Source: CAVYWD01 sp963772225
Lineage (GTDB): Bacteria > Myxococcota > Myxococcia > Myxococcales > UBA5297
DNA length: 64,000 bases
Direction: 5' to 3'
NCBI GenBank assembly: GCA_963772225.1
Contig: CAVYWD010000007.1
Span: 1-64,000, forward strand
Shown here: one piece after another, positions 55,660 through 64,000 of the stretch
How positions within the stretch are numbered: the stretch's first letter is position 1
Layout: every line of letters begins with the position of its first letter
The notes under the pieces: model-generated
Told to the model about the DNA's origin: nothing
The model's input: the letters and a program-made list of their open reading frames with translations, nothing else
Database searches by the model: none
Program-made: the position numbers and the translations under genes

Positions 55660-56253
55660 TCACATCTCGCGGCGCCCGGTGAGAGCGCGGGCCAGGGTTA
55701 CCTGGTCAGCGTACTCCAGGTCGCCGCCCATGGGCACGCCCTGGGCGATGCGGGTCACCTTGATGCCCAGCGGCCGGATGAGCTTCATGAGGTAGAGCGC
55801 GGTCACCTCGCCCTCGACATCGGGGTTCGTGGCCACGATGACCTCCTCGACCTCGCCGCTCCCGAGCCGCGCGAGCAGCTCCCGCACGCGGAGCTGGTCG
55901 GGGCCCACACCTTCCAGCGGTGAGAGCACGCCGTGGAGCACGTGGTAGCGCCCCTTGAACTCGCGGGTGCGCTCGATGGCGAGCTGCTCAGTGACGCCCT
56001 CGACGACGCACAGGACCTTCGGGTCGCGCTTCGGGTCGCCACACAGGGCGCAGGGGTCGTCCTCGGTGAGCGCGCAGCAGATGGAGCAGAGCCGCACCTT
56101 CTCGACCACCTCGGCGATGGCGCGGGAGAGGTCCCGCGAATACTCGCGCGGCGCCTTCAGGATGTGGAAGGCCAGGCGCTGCGCCGTCTTCTCGCCGATG
56201 CCCGGCAGCTTGGCGAGCTCCACGACCAGGCGCTGGATGGGTTCTGGGGTCAT
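55660..56253 (-). CDS. recR: Recombination protein RecR
   Basis: 197 aa from the ATG at 56253, which gives the family start MTPEPIQRLVVELAKLPGIG (helix-hairpin-helix). The C4 zinc finger is LCSICCALTEDDPCALCGDP. The Toprim domain has LCVVEGVTEQLAIERT, LHGVLSPLEGVGPDQLRV and VIVATNPDVEGEVTALYL. Acts with RecF/RecO to load RecA. An upstream in-frame extension exists but lacks family sequence. Confidence 0.96.
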   Translation of the reverse strand: MTPEPIQRLVVELAKLPGIGEKTAQRLAFHILKAPREYSRDLSRAIAEVVEKVRLCSICCALTEDDPCALCGDPKRDPKVLCVVEGVTEQLAIERTREFKGRYHVLHGVLSPLEGVGPDQLRVRELLARLGSGEVEEVIVATNPDVEGEVTALYLMKLIRPLGIKVTRIAQGVPMGGDLEYADQVTLARALTGRREM

Positions 56254-56503
56254 GGCCGGAAGGGTAGCAGCTGGGGCGGGCGGGACGAGTGGCGAAGGCT
56301 GGGCGGGCGCGGGTGGGCGGGGGCTCGCCGAATGGGCGCTCGAGAAGCCTTGCTTCGCGAGCCCCTGCGAGCCCACCGCGATGAAGCCGCCGGCCGCGGC
56401 GAGCGAAGGCAAGCCAGCCGGACCTCGGAGGGCCAGGCGAAGAGCCCACTCGCTGGTCTTTCAGCGCCTGCGGCCCAAGGACGAGGCGCGGGTGCGCGAC
56501 GGG

Positions 56504-57580
56504 TTACGGGACCACCACCGCAAACCCCTGCGAGCCCAGCGCGGTGAAGCCCCAATCCGCCGCGAGCGAAGGCGAAAGCTCGTTCGGCACCCGCCAGGTC
56601 TGCCCCGTGGACTGGATGACGGTAATGGAATATCGCCCCGAGGGGACGGCCGCGAGCGCCACCGGATTCGCGGGGTCGGTCACGTCGTAGGCGCGCGGCT
56701 GGATCACCAGCGAGAGCTGCCCGCGCGGCGTCGGCGTCGGCTTCACCTTGCCGCTCGCGTCCAGCAGGTCGGCCTTGAAGCTGGAGAAGTCGAAGCCGGC
56801 CTGGAGGGCGATGGCCTGGTCGGCGAGGTCGGAGCTGTCGGAGATCTTTCGGACCGCGACCTTGGGCCAGAAGTCGGGGACGCCGTCGCCGTCGCTGTCG
56901 TCGGGCAGGCCGTCGCCGTTCGCGTCGACCAGGCTCGTCAGGAAGACAGGCGAGGGCTCGAGCACCAGTCCGTCGTCGATGCTCACGGTCATCAGGATCG
57001 CGGTCATCGCTGTGGTTCCGATCAGATTCGCCACCTCGAAGACCGGCCGGTCCACCGTCATTTCGTACGCGTCGGAGAAGGTCACGGGGAGCCCGGTGAC
57101 GGGCTGCGGCGCGCCGGACGCATCGGTGTCGACGACCACGACCCGCGGTGCGAGCGTCGACGGGTCGACGGCCGCGCCGCCGACGTCGCCCGTGTTCATC
57201 TCGTCGACGACCGAGTACTGGGGGACGAAGTCGTCGTTCGCGTCCACGAAGCCCTTCACCAGGTAGCTGCCCGGCGCCACCAGCGAGAAGGCGAAGGGCG
57301 CGGCAAAGGGGCCCGGGTCGCCGGCCGCGGCGTTGCCGAAGACCGCGTCGGGCGACAGGACCGTGAAGCTCACCGGGCGGCCCGTGCCCGCGGGCGGGGG
57401 CGGCTGGGACGCGCTGTACAGGAACAGCAGGACGGGACCTCGCGCCGTGGAGTTGACGATGGCCGTCCCCTCGATGCGCGACGACGGCGTGGCCTGCTGC
57501 GTGTCGGCGCCGGCGAAGACCTGCGAGTCGCCGCAGGAGGCGAGCAAGCAGAGGGTGAAGCCCATGCGGGCGAGTGTCAT
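56504..57580 (-). CDS. Lipoprotein with Ca-binding Asp repeats, partner of the TonB receptor
   Basis: 358 aa. Lipobox LLASCGDSQ. Two segments of thrombospondin-3-like Asp loops (VDANGDGLPDDSDGDGVPD and VDANDDFVPQYSVVDE) lie among beta-rich sequence (GPVLLFLYSASQPPPPAG, GSYLVKGFVDAND). Its ATG overlaps the stop of the TonB receptor (ATGA), so it is translationally coupled. Its role may be as a surface-exposed ligand-binding partner for the receptor. Confidence 0.75.
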   Translation of the reverse strand: MTLARMGFTLCLLASCGDSQVFAGADTQQATPSSRIEGTAIVNSTARGPVLLFLYSASQPPPPAGTGRPVSFTVLSPDAVFGNAAAGDPGPFAAPFAFSLVAPGSYLVKGFVDANDDFVPQYSVVDEMNTGDVGGAAVDPSTLAPRVVVVDTDASGAPQPVTGLPVTFSDAYEMTVDRPVFEVANLIGTTAMTAILMTVSIDDGLVLEPSPVFLTSLVDANGDGLPDDSDGDGVPDFWPKVAVRKISDSSDLADQAIALQAGFDFSSFKADLLDASGKVKPTPTPRGQLSLVIQPRAYDVTDPANPVALAAVPSGRYSITVIQSTGQTWRVPNELSPSLAADWGFTALGSQGFAVVVP

Positions 57581-60300
57581 GGCTGCACCGTGAGCGTGGC
57601 GAAGATGCGCCGGCTGATCCGGTTTCCGAACGGATGCTCCTGGTGGTCGGCCCCGAGTTGGCTCCCGACCAGCGAGGCGGTCATCCGGTCGTCGAAGAAG
57701 CGGTAGGCCAGCCGGGCGTTGAGGACCACGTAGGCCGACAGCGGGTTCTGCTGCAGCGAGACCTGGGTCAGGTCAGAGGCGGAGGGCTCTCGCTCGACCC
57801 AGATGGTGCTGGAGACGAAGCTGAAGTCGGCCGACAGGTCGAGGCCCGAGGGGCGCCGGTAGATGAAGCCGCCGTTCAGCTTGAGCGCCGGCGCCTCAGT
57901 GCATGGCTCGCAGACCGAGCTCGCGGTGTTGGAGGCGACCGATTGCACGGCGGCGGAGGCGCGCAGATCGAGGCCCTCGAGCGCGTTCCAGGTGAGGCCC
58001 AGCTCGCCGCCCCGCGCGGTGTAGACCTGCGGGTCGTTCACGTACTGGGAGCGGCCGACCAGAAACGTGTTGGTCGAAGGGTCATACGCGCTCCCCGCGT
58101 CCATGGGCGTCGCCGCGGAGAGGACGATGAGGTCCTTCACGACGTTCCAGTAGATCGCGAGGTCCCACGAGAGCCCGGAGCGCGCCGCCTCCCCGCGGTA
58201 GCCGATCTCGAAGCTCGTGAGCCGCTCGGGCCGGAGCGCGGTGTTGCCCGCCGTCAGCAGCGAGGCCCCGTTGACGCCCGGCACCGCGGTCTTGAGGTCG
58301 AGGTAGCTCTCGAGGAAGGTGGGGGCGCGGAACGCCGTGGCGAAGCTCGCCCGGAGCGCGTGGCCCTCGGCCGGCGTCACCACCGCCGACACGCGCGGGG
58401 ACTGCGCGAAGCCCGGCTTGCCTTGGTTGAGCAGCGGGTGCCCGTCGATGCGGTAGCTCGCCACGAAAGAGAGGCCCCCGGCCGGCTGCCAGTCTTCCTG
58501 GATGAACCCGGCGCCGTGCAGCTCCTGCTTGGGCGAGTCCACGTAGGTCCAGGCGATGTTCTTCAGGCGCGTCGAGACGCCCGCGGCCAGGACGTGGGCC
58601 CCAGCGAGCTCGAAGGACTTCTGGTAGAAGAGCTCGCCGTCGAGGATGTTCGAGTCCACCTGCATGGCCATGGAGCGCTGGCCGATGGGCTCGTACTGGG
58701 GGCCCGCGCTCGCCGAGAACGTGTTCCAGAACAGGCGCAGCTTCACCGGCGCGGCGCTCACGTCGAGCTTGGCGTACGCGTTGACGCCGTCGAAGAGGAA
58801 GTTGCGCAAGAGCCCGCTGGCGTAGAGCTCGGAGTAGATCCGGTTGACGCCGCCGGCGAGCGCCACCGAGTGGTCGCGGTCGAAGGCGAAGAAGAAGGTG
58901 CCGTTCGCGCGGGCGCTGCGCAGGCTCAAGGAGGGGTCGCTCGCGGTCGCGGTCGAGGCCATGTCGGTCCGGTTGTCGGCGTAGTCGCGGGAGTACTTGT
59001 CCGCCTGCGTGTAGCCGCCCGAGAGCCGGTAGCGCAGCCGATCGCCTCCCGAGAGCACCGCGCTGCCCGAGCCGACGCCGCCGTTGCCCCAAAGCGCCGC
59101 GAGCTGCGCGGGGGGCCCGCTGCCCGGGGCCCGCGTGATGATGTTGATGACGCCCATCATGGCGTTGGCGCCGTACAGCGCGCTGCCCGGCCCGCGGATG
59201 ACCTCCACCCGCTCAATCTCCTCGAGCCCGATGGTCATCGCGGACCAGGGTGTGAGGCCCAGGAAGTCCTGGTACTCGGGCCGGCCGTCGACGAGCACCA
59301 GCACCTTGTTGGAGATGCGCTGGTTGAACCCGCGGAAGGAGACGTCGGAGCTGGAGTAGTCCTCGGTCATGACCTCCGCGCCGGGCACGCGGCGCAAGAT
59401 CTCGGGCAGGGAGGTGAGGCCCGAGGCGCGGATCTCCTCGCCGGTGATGACGGTGATGGCGTTGGGCGCCTCGAGCGCCGATTGGGCGCGCCGGCTCGCG
59501 GCCACCACCGTCTCCTCGTAGGGCGCGTAGAAGCTCGATGGGTCCTCGGAGTCGGGCGCGGAGACCGGCTCCAGCGCGCCCTCGCCGCTGCGCTCGGCCT
59601 TTCGCTCGCCCGGTAAGGCGCGGCGCCTGCCTGCCTCGTCGTCGCGCTTCGTCCCGGGCGAGGCGGCCTCGTGCGGGCGCGCCGGCGCGGGGACCGGCTC
59701 CTGGCGGTCGGCCGATGAAGGGCGACGCCTGCCTGCCTCGTCATCGCGCTTGGGCCCGGGCGAGGCAGCCTCGGGCGAGCGCGCCGGTGGGGGGACCAGA
59801 TCCTGGCGCTCGGCCGACGGGGCGCGACGCTTCCCTGCCTCGTCGTCGCGCTTGGGCCCGGGCGAAGGCGCCTCGTGCGCGCGCGCCGTGGAGACCGGCT
59901 CCGACGGGCGCTCCGGCTCCGCTCGCTTGACCTCGAAGGGCGGCGCGGGCTCCGGCTTAAGCTTGGCCAGCTGCACTTCCAGCCGCTCCAGCGCCTGCCG
60001 AACCTCGGCGGCGTCGGGCGGGTTCGCCTCCAAGTAGCGCCGGTAATAGGCGGCGGCGTCGGCCGTTCGCCCCGACGCCTCGCAGGCCTTGCCGATGTTG
60101 AAGAGCACGCTCGGGTGCGGGCGAACGGCGTAGGCCTGGAGCAGCTCGTCCACGCCCTCGTCGTAGTGGCCCTCGGCGATCATCGCCATGCCGGCCTTGA
60201 AGTGGCGGCGAGCCTCGACGCGCGTGTCGGCCTGAGCGGTGGTGCTCAGGGCGAGGAACGCCGCGGCGACGGCCGCAGCGTGCAGCGGTCGGAGTGTCAT
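57577..60300 (-). CDS. TonB-dependent receptor with N-terminal TPR and Pro-rich repeats
   Basis: 907 aa. Signal peptide (AAAVAAAFLALSTTAQA), then a TPR region (RRHFKAGMAMIAEGHYDEGV, LFNIGKACEASGRTADAAAY), and a linker with three near-identical units (PGPKRDDEAGKRRAPSAERQ, PGPKRDDEAGRRRPSSADRQ, PGTKRDDEAGRRRALPGERK). The plug domain (ASRRAQSALEAPNAITVITG, LPEILRRVPGAEVM, VDGRPEYQDFLG, VEVIRGPGSALYGANAMMG) and a full barrel follow, ending RIFATLTVQP with aromatic strands. It imports a siderophore, vitamin or other substrate with TonB energy. The ATG overlaps the kinase stop; the lipoprotein follows with a 4-bp overlap. Confidence 0.88.
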   Translation of the reverse strand: MTLRPLHAAAVAAAFLALSTTAQADTRVEARRHFKAGMAMIAEGHYDEGVDELLQAYAVRPHPSVLFNIGKACEASGRTADAAAYYRRYLEANPPDAAEVRQALERLEVQLAKLKPEPAPPFEVKRAEPERPSEPVSTARAHEAPSPGPKRDDEAGKRRAPSAERQDLVPPPARSPEAASPGPKRDDEAGRRRPSSADRQEPVPAPARPHEAASPGTKRDDEAGRRRALPGERKAERSGEGALEPVSAPDSEDPSSFYAPYEETVVAASRRAQSALEAPNAITVITGEEIRASGLTSLPEILRRVPGAEVMTEDYSSSDVSFRGFNQRISNKVLVLVDGRPEYQDFLGLTPWSAMTIGLEEIERVEVIRGPGSALYGANAMMGVINIITRAPGSGPPAQLAALWGNGGVGSGSAVLSGGDRLRYRLSGGYTQADKYSRDYADNRTDMASTATASDPSLSLRSARANGTFFFAFDRDHSVALAGGVNRIYSELYASGLLRNFLFDGVNAYAKLDVSAAPVKLRLFWNTFSASAGPQYEPIGQRSMAMQVDSNILDGELFYQKSFELAGAHVLAAGVSTRLKNIAWTYVDSPKQELHGAGFIQEDWQPAGGLSFVASYRIDGHPLLNQGKPGFAQSPRVSAVVTPAEGHALRASFATAFRAPTFLESYLDLKTAVPGVNGASLLTAGNTALRPERLTSFEIGYRGEAARSGLSWDLAIYWNVVKDLIVLSAATPMDAGSAYDPSTNTFLVGRSQYVNDPQVYTARGGELGLTWNALEGLDLRASAAVQSVASNTASSVCEPCTEAPALKLNGGFIYRRPSGLDLSADFSFVSSTIWVEREPSASDLTQVSLQQNPLSAYVVLNARLAYRFFDDRMTASLVGSQLGADHQEHPFGNRISRRIFATLTVQP

Positions 60301-61883
60301 TAGTAGGGGTTTGCCTTGTACTGAGAAGGATTACTCTGTCTCATGGACTGGCTCTTGAGCGGCCTGGCCGGCGAAGGCGCCGGTGGCCGCGCGGGCGCGG
60401 GAGTGGGCGCCGGCGCCGAGCGTCGGGTCAAAACCTGGTGCACGCGCACCGGCGGGCCTTCCAGGCCTTGGGCCACGCGGGTGGCGTCCAGGTAGCCGTC
60501 GCGCGAGAAGCCCAGCTCGACGCGGATCGGGTCGCCGCGCTGGCCGCTCTCCCGCGCCAGCGCGAGGCTGAACGGCGTCACCCCGACGGCCTTGCCGCCC
60601 ATGAGCACGGCCGCGCCCGGAGGCTCGGAGGTGACGTCGAACACCACCGGCTCCGGCGGGGAAGCCTCCTTCGGCGCGGAAGGCTCGGCGGGCCGCGGAG
60701 CCACCGGCGGCAGGCGCTGGGGCGGCGGAGAATCGCGGGTGGTCAGGACGGCGGTCGCGAACAGGACGCCGGCGGCGAGCCCCACGCCGGCGATGAGCAG
60801 GCGGTTTCGCGTGAACGGGCCTTGTCGCGGGGCAGGCGCGGGGGCCGCGTCGGCAGGGGCCTTGTCGGCGGAGGCCGCCGGCAGGGCTGCGGCGCGCTGG
60901 ACTTTGGCGCTCCTGAGGGGAGGTGTCGGGGCCAGCGTGGTGGAGGCGAGCAGGCTCGGCGCGATGCCGGAGGCGCCGTCGCGGAAGACGCTCGAGAGAC
61001 CCTGGCTCGAGGTGGCGCGGCGCATCGCCTCGAGGAGCTCGTCCATGTTCTGGAAGCGGGCGTCGGGCGACTTCTCCAGGCACCTCATGACCAGCTGGTT
61101 CACGTCGGCGGGGACGGCGGCGAAGTCGCGCAGCGGGGGCGGCTTTTCCCGCAGGTGCTTGGCGATGATGTCGAAGGTGTCGTCCCCCGCGAACGGCGTG
61201 CGGCCGGAGATGGCTTGGAACAGGACGACGCCCAGCGAGTAGATGTCGCTGCGCGGGTCGGTCTGGTTGCGGATCTGCTCCGGCGAGACGTAGAGCGGAG
61301 AGCCGATGAGCATGCGCGCCTGGGTGAGCCCGGCGGGCTTCTCGCCCTGGCCGGCAGCCAAGGTGAAGTCCTTGACCAGGCCGAAGTCGAGCACCTTGAC
61401 CGCCTCGGCGCCTGCCTCCTCCGGGACCAACATGATGTTGGCCGGCTTCAAGTCGCGGTGCACCAGGCCCAGCTTGTGCGCCTCCCGCAGCGAGCGCGCG
61501 ACCTGGGCGCCCATGATCAGCGCGCGAGGCCAGGGCAGCGGCCCGCCCTTCAAAAGGGCCTGCTGGAGGGTCTCGCCCTCTACGAGCTCCATGGCGATGA
61601 AGAAGATGCCGTCGTCGGTGCGGCCGTAGTCGTGCACCGTGACGGTGTTGGGGTGCTTGAGCTTGGCGGTGACCGACGCCTCGAGGAGGAAGCGCTTCTC
61701 GAACTCCGGGTCGTTCGTTCGGTCGTAGCGCGGGTCGAGCACCTTGAGCGCCACGAGCCGGTCGAGAGGGTGCTGCATGGCCCGGTAAACCCGGCCCATG
61801 CCGCCCGCCCCCAGCGGCGAGAGGATCTCGTAGCGCCCGCTCAGGACCCGGCCGATAAGCGGGTCATCCGGCTGCTGCAGCAT
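60300..61883 (-). CDS. Ser/Thr protein kinase with PEGA domain
   Basis: 527 aa from the ATG at 61883. Kinase domain: LGAGGMGRVYRAMQHP, VALKVLDPRY, GLVHRDLKPANIMLV, VLDFGLVKDF and IGSPLYVSPEQIRNQ. A transmembrane helix (LIAGVGLAAGVLFATAVL) precedes a PEGA-type domain (VVFDVTSEPPGAAVLMGGKA, VGVTPFSLALARES). It may phosphorylate regulators in response to an outer signal. Its stop overlaps the start of the TonB receptor (TAATG), and receptor and lipoprotein follow in the same orientation, so the three form an operon. Confidence 0.9.
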   Translation of the reverse strand: MLQQPDDPLIGRVLSGRYEILSPLGAGGMGRVYRAMQHPLDRLVALKVLDPRYDRTNDPEFEKRFLLEASVTAKLKHPNTVTVHDYGRTDDGIFFIAMELVEGETLQQALLKGGPLPWPRALIMGAQVARSLREAHKLGLVHRDLKPANIMLVPEEAGAEAVKVLDFGLVKDFTLAAGQGEKPAGLTQARMLIGSPLYVSPEQIRNQTDPRSDIYSLGVVLFQAISGRTPFAGDDTFDIIAKHLREKPPPLRDFAAVPADVNQLVMRCLEKSPDARFQNMDELLEAMRRATSSQGLSSVFRDGASGIAPSLLASTTLAPTPPLRSAKVQRAAALPAASADKAPADAAPAPAPRQGPFTRNRLLIAGVGLAAGVLFATAVLTTRDSPPPQRLPPVAPRPAEPSAPKEASPPEPVVFDVTSEPPGAAVLMGGKAVGVTPFSLALARESGQRGDPIRVELGFSRDGYLDATRVAQGLEGPPVRVHQVLTRRSAPAPTPAPARPPAPSPARPLKSQSMRQSNPSQYKANPY

Positions 61884-62150
61884 CGAACGCGGACCTCTAG
61901 TGCAAGAAGGCGCCGCGCGAATCACTTCCGAGTCGAGCCGCGCGCCGAACAAAATGATGGAGAACGCACTATACCATCGCGGCCCGCGGTCTGGCGGGCG
62001 ATGGTCGGCGCGGGGTCAGCGTGGGCTCAGTGGTCGGCTCAGTGGTCGGCTCGACTCGGGGTGGCGCGCGCACCGGGGTCGGCGCGAGAGTCGAGCGGCG
62101 CCGCCGGAGTGCCATGGGCGCGTCACCGGGGCGTGTGATGCGAGCGCCAA

Positions 62151-62180
62151 GGGCCCGCCCCGATCGCTCGAGGCGGGCCC
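62151..62180 (-). terminator. Hairpin just after the rubrerythrin stop
   Basis: GGGCCCGCC and GGCGGGCCC form a perfect 9-bp stem around a 12-nt loop, just downstream of the rubrerythrin stop on the minus strand. No T-run. Confidence 0.5.
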
Positions 62181-62186
62181 TCGGGC

Positions 62187-62687
62187 TCAGGCCACCTTCT
62201 GATACTTGGCCGCCGGCGCGCCGCAGATCGGGCATTTCTCCGGCGGGGTCCCGAACTCGACGTCGCCGCAGAACGGGCAGAGGTAGACGTCCATCTTGGA
62301 GAGGTCCTGGCTGCCTTTGAGCGCCTCGAGCGCCTGCTGGAAAAGGCGGGCGTGGACCTGCTCGGCGCGCAGCGCAAAGTCGAGCCCGACCTTGGCCTTG
62401 TGGCCCTCGGCCTTGGCCTGCTCGAGCATGGGGGGATACATCTTGGAGAACTCGTAGGTCTCGCCGTCCACCGCGGCCTGGAGGTTCTGCAAGGTCGTGC
62501 CGATCCCTCCGTTGTTGGCCAGGTGGGATAAGGCATGCACCGTCTCCGCCTCCGCGGCGGCGCGGAAGAGCTTGGCGATCTGCGGGAAGCCCTCTTTGTC
62601 GGCCTGGCGGGCGAAGGCGAGGTACTTTCGATTGGCCTGGCTCTCTCCAGCGAAGGCGGTGGCGAGATTCTCGGAAGTCGTGGGCAT
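62187..62687 (-). CDS. Rubrerythrin
   Basis: 166 aa from the ATG at 62687 (CAGGAGAG upstream); a longer upstream frame is not family-like. The diiron helices are present: NLATAFAGESQANRKYLAFA, RAAAEAETVHALSHLANN, LRAEQVHARLFQQALEAL. The C-terminus is a rubredoxin-like FeS4 site (LCPFCGDVEFGTPPEKCPIC). Reduces hydrogen peroxide and protects against oxidative stress in anaerobes and microaerophiles. Length is typical. Confidence 0.95.
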   Translation of the reverse strand: MPTTSENLATAFAGESQANRKYLAFARQADKEGFPQIAKLFRAAAEAETVHALSHLANNGGIGTTLQNLQAAVDGETYEFSKMYPPMLEQAKAEGHKAKVGLDFALRAEQVHARLFQQALEALKGSQDLSKMDVYLCPFCGDVEFGTPPEKCPICGAPAAKYQKVA

Positions 62688-62813
62688 GGTCTCTCCTGGA
62701 AATAGTCGAAACAGCGGGGGCATTCTAGCGACGGCCATGCTCGAACGCGATTCGAAGGGGCGCTGCTCCGCTCGATCCGATGCGTACGCCGCGGTCGGCA
62801 CGTCTGCGCAGCC

Positions 62814-64000
62814 CTATCGGCCGCTGCCGCCCGCCGCCTCGGAGCGCGGCTTCAGCTCGTCGAGGAGCGCCCTCGCCCCATAGACCTTGTCGAGCGCCTC
62901 CAGGATGCCCGCGGCGTGGACGCTGACCGCGCGCGCCGATTCCTCGGAGTAAACGAAGGTATTGGGCAGCGACTCCAGATTGCCGTCGAAGATGAGCCCC
63001 ACCAGCGCGCCGTCGCGGTCCACCACCGGGCTGCCGGAGTTGCCGCCGATGATGTCGTTCGTGGAGACGAAGTTCAGAGGGACTTGGGGGTTCACCTTCC
63101 CGCGGGCGTCGAGGAAGGATTTCGGGAGCGCGAGCGGAGGCGCGCCGGTCGCATGGGCGTAGAGGCCGCCGAAGTCGGTGGCCCAAGGCACTGGGGCGCC
63201 GTCCTTGGCGAGGTACCCCTTGGCGGCGCCGAACGAGAGCCGGAGCGTGAAGGTCGCGTCGGGGTAGCGATTGGCGCCGTAGAGATCGAAGAGCGCGCCG
63301 GCAATGAGCGAGCCGTTCCGCCGCTCCACGCTCTCCACCTCGTCCTCGTAGCGCTTGCGCACCGCGCGCGCCGGCGGGTCGACCAGGCGCGCCAGGGCGA
63401 GCATGGGGTCGTCGCTCGCGCGCACGGCCGCGACGCCCCCCTCAGCCAAGGCGCGTCGGGTCGCCACGTCCGCGAGCTTGCTGCCCTGCACGAAGGCGCG
63501 CGCCGCCTGCGCCGGCGTCCGGCCCGCGAGGATCTTCTCGACCAGCGGGGCTTTCTTGCCGAGATTGGCCGAGAGCTTGGCGAGGCCCCAGGCGAGCTTC
63601 TCCTCCTCCAGCGACGGGTAGATGGGCGCCCTGGAGAAGAGCCGCTGGTCGAGCGACGGGAGCGCCGAGGCGCGGTACTCCGGCAGGCGGTCCTCGTTGG
63701 GCTTCTCGAGCTCCTCGGCGCGCCGCAGGAGGCGCCGGGCGATGGCGAAGAGCGAGCCCGGCATCGCGAGCGGGCGCTCGAGCAGCGCATAGGGCCGATA
63801 AAACGCCGCGAAGGTCTTCTGCGCTTTGGCGATCTGGTCCCAGGCGGGCGCGATGCGCGCGGCGTCGGGCAGGCTCGCGGCGCGCTCGCGCAGCGCGCGC
63901 TCCTGCGTCCGCTTGGCCTCGATGAGCTTCGGGTCTTTCAGGCCCGCGAGCTCTCCGCGCCGGGCCTTGAGCGTGTTCTCCAGCCCGAAGATGTCCTTCT
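62814..64000 (-). CDS. S46-family peptidase (dipeptidyl-peptidase 7/11-like), N-terminus beyond the window
   Basis: The C-terminal 395 residues read without interruption from the right edge to the stop at 62814. The catalytic Ser is in FVSTNDIIGGNSGSPVVDRD; DFGGLYAHATGAPPLALPK, LRLSFGAAKGYLAKDGAPV and FDGNLESLPNTFVYSEE are also characteristic. The catalytic His and Asp lie in the missing N-terminal third. S46 enzymes are exported aminopeptidases that release dipeptides from oligopeptides. The true start lies outside the window. Confidence 0.9.
   Translation of the reverse strand, partial: KDIFGLENTLKARRGELAGLKDPKLIEAKRTQERALRERAASLPDAARIAPAWDQIAKAQKTFAAFYRPYALLERPLAMPGSLFAIARRLLRRAEELEKPNEDRLPEYRASALPSLDQRLFSRAPIYPSLEEEKLAWGLAKLSANLGKKAPLVEKILAGRTPAQAARAFVQGSKLADVATRRALAEGGVAAVRASDDPMLALARLVDPPARAVRKRYEDEVESVERRNGSLIAGALFDLYGANRYPDATFTLRLSFGAAKGYLAKDGAPVPWATDFGGLYAHATGAPPLALPKSFLDARGKVNPQVPLNFVSTNDIIGGNSGSPVVDRDGALVGLIFDGNLESLPNTFVYSEESARAVSVHAAGILEALDKVYGARALLDELKPRSEAAGGSGR

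Noticed and set aside
58082..59092. Long open frame overlapping the TonB receptor in another frame of the same strand
   Set aside because: Arg/Gly-rich shadow of GC-rich codons; the receptor frame has all barrel and plug motifs.

Overview
The window is high-GC DNA, most likely from a Myxococcota-type (delta-proteobacterial) genome, possibly an assembled environmental one. This is inferred from gene content: Hanks-type Ser/Thr kinases, a secreted caspase-like peptidase, many Cys-rich or Asp/Gly-rich lipoproteins, HEAT and TPR lipoproteins, a REC-PilZ-HDOD-kinase fusion, a DUF3857 protein, a TonB receptor with an N-terminal TPR, and ECF sigma factors. No ribosomal RNA or other decisive taxonomic marker is present.

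Layout. (1) 1-9.4 kb is a decaying mobile/defence island. An IS4-type element (1-1528) is inserted in a large DNA methyltransferase whose 3' part survives. Four degenerate copies of the C-terminal HTH region of a serine recombinase, all on the minus strand, are interleaved with an Mrr-like endonuclease, a broken second endonuclease and a pair of Cys-rich secreted proteins of lower GC. (2) 9.4-13.8 kb holds an outer-membrane protein, a stand-alone AICAR formyltransferase, an alpha/beta hydrolase and an ABC permease. (3) 13.9-20.4 kb is a tightly overlapped operon (Cys-rich secreted protein, ECF sigma factor, membrane-anchored putative anti-sigma factor, secreted caspase-like peptidase, putative lipoprotein), followed by an amidase-like lipoprotein with the same Cys-rich modules. 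This is the best candidate for an undescribed system. (4) 21.0-22.4 kb and 45.4-46.4 kb each carry a 916-bp inverted-repeat-bounded element with a four-helix-bundle (S23-type) gene. The first copy is decayed and abuts a 256-bp duplicate of the 3' end of the permease. (5) 22.5-30.7 kb is mostly housekeeping: SPFH/zinc-ribbon protein, TatD, tRNA-Leu, trigger factor, ClpP, a putative metallopeptidase, a HEAT lipoprotein and a TIGR01777 oxidoreductase. (6) 30.7-45.3 kb holds a kinase/cyclase-like/HEAT protein, a broken FkbM-glycosyltransferase pair, a GH12 lipoprotein, a hydrolase, a large DUF3857 protein, a squalene/phytoene synthase, HemW and a TPR lipoprotein. (7) 46.6-56.3 kb holds a second ECF sigma/anti-sigma/DUF3106 operon, PurU, a four-domain signalling protein, a glycosyltransferase-deacetylase pair and RecR. 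(8) 56.5-64 kb has an overlapping kinase, TonB receptor and lipoprotein operon, rubrerythrin and a partial S46 peptidase that runs off the right edge.

Caveat. Many well-conserved genes are interrupted by one apparent single-base frameshift (near 985, 31158, 32340, 34040, 34485, 35285, 39510 and 53005). This density, in otherwise intact genes, suggests residual indel sequencing errors as much as true pseudogenes. Two dispersed copies of a roughly 140-bp palindromic intergenic repeat (35.0, 43.0 kb) and a rearranged third (46.4 kb) were also seen. All assignments come from reading motifs by eye; no database search was run.
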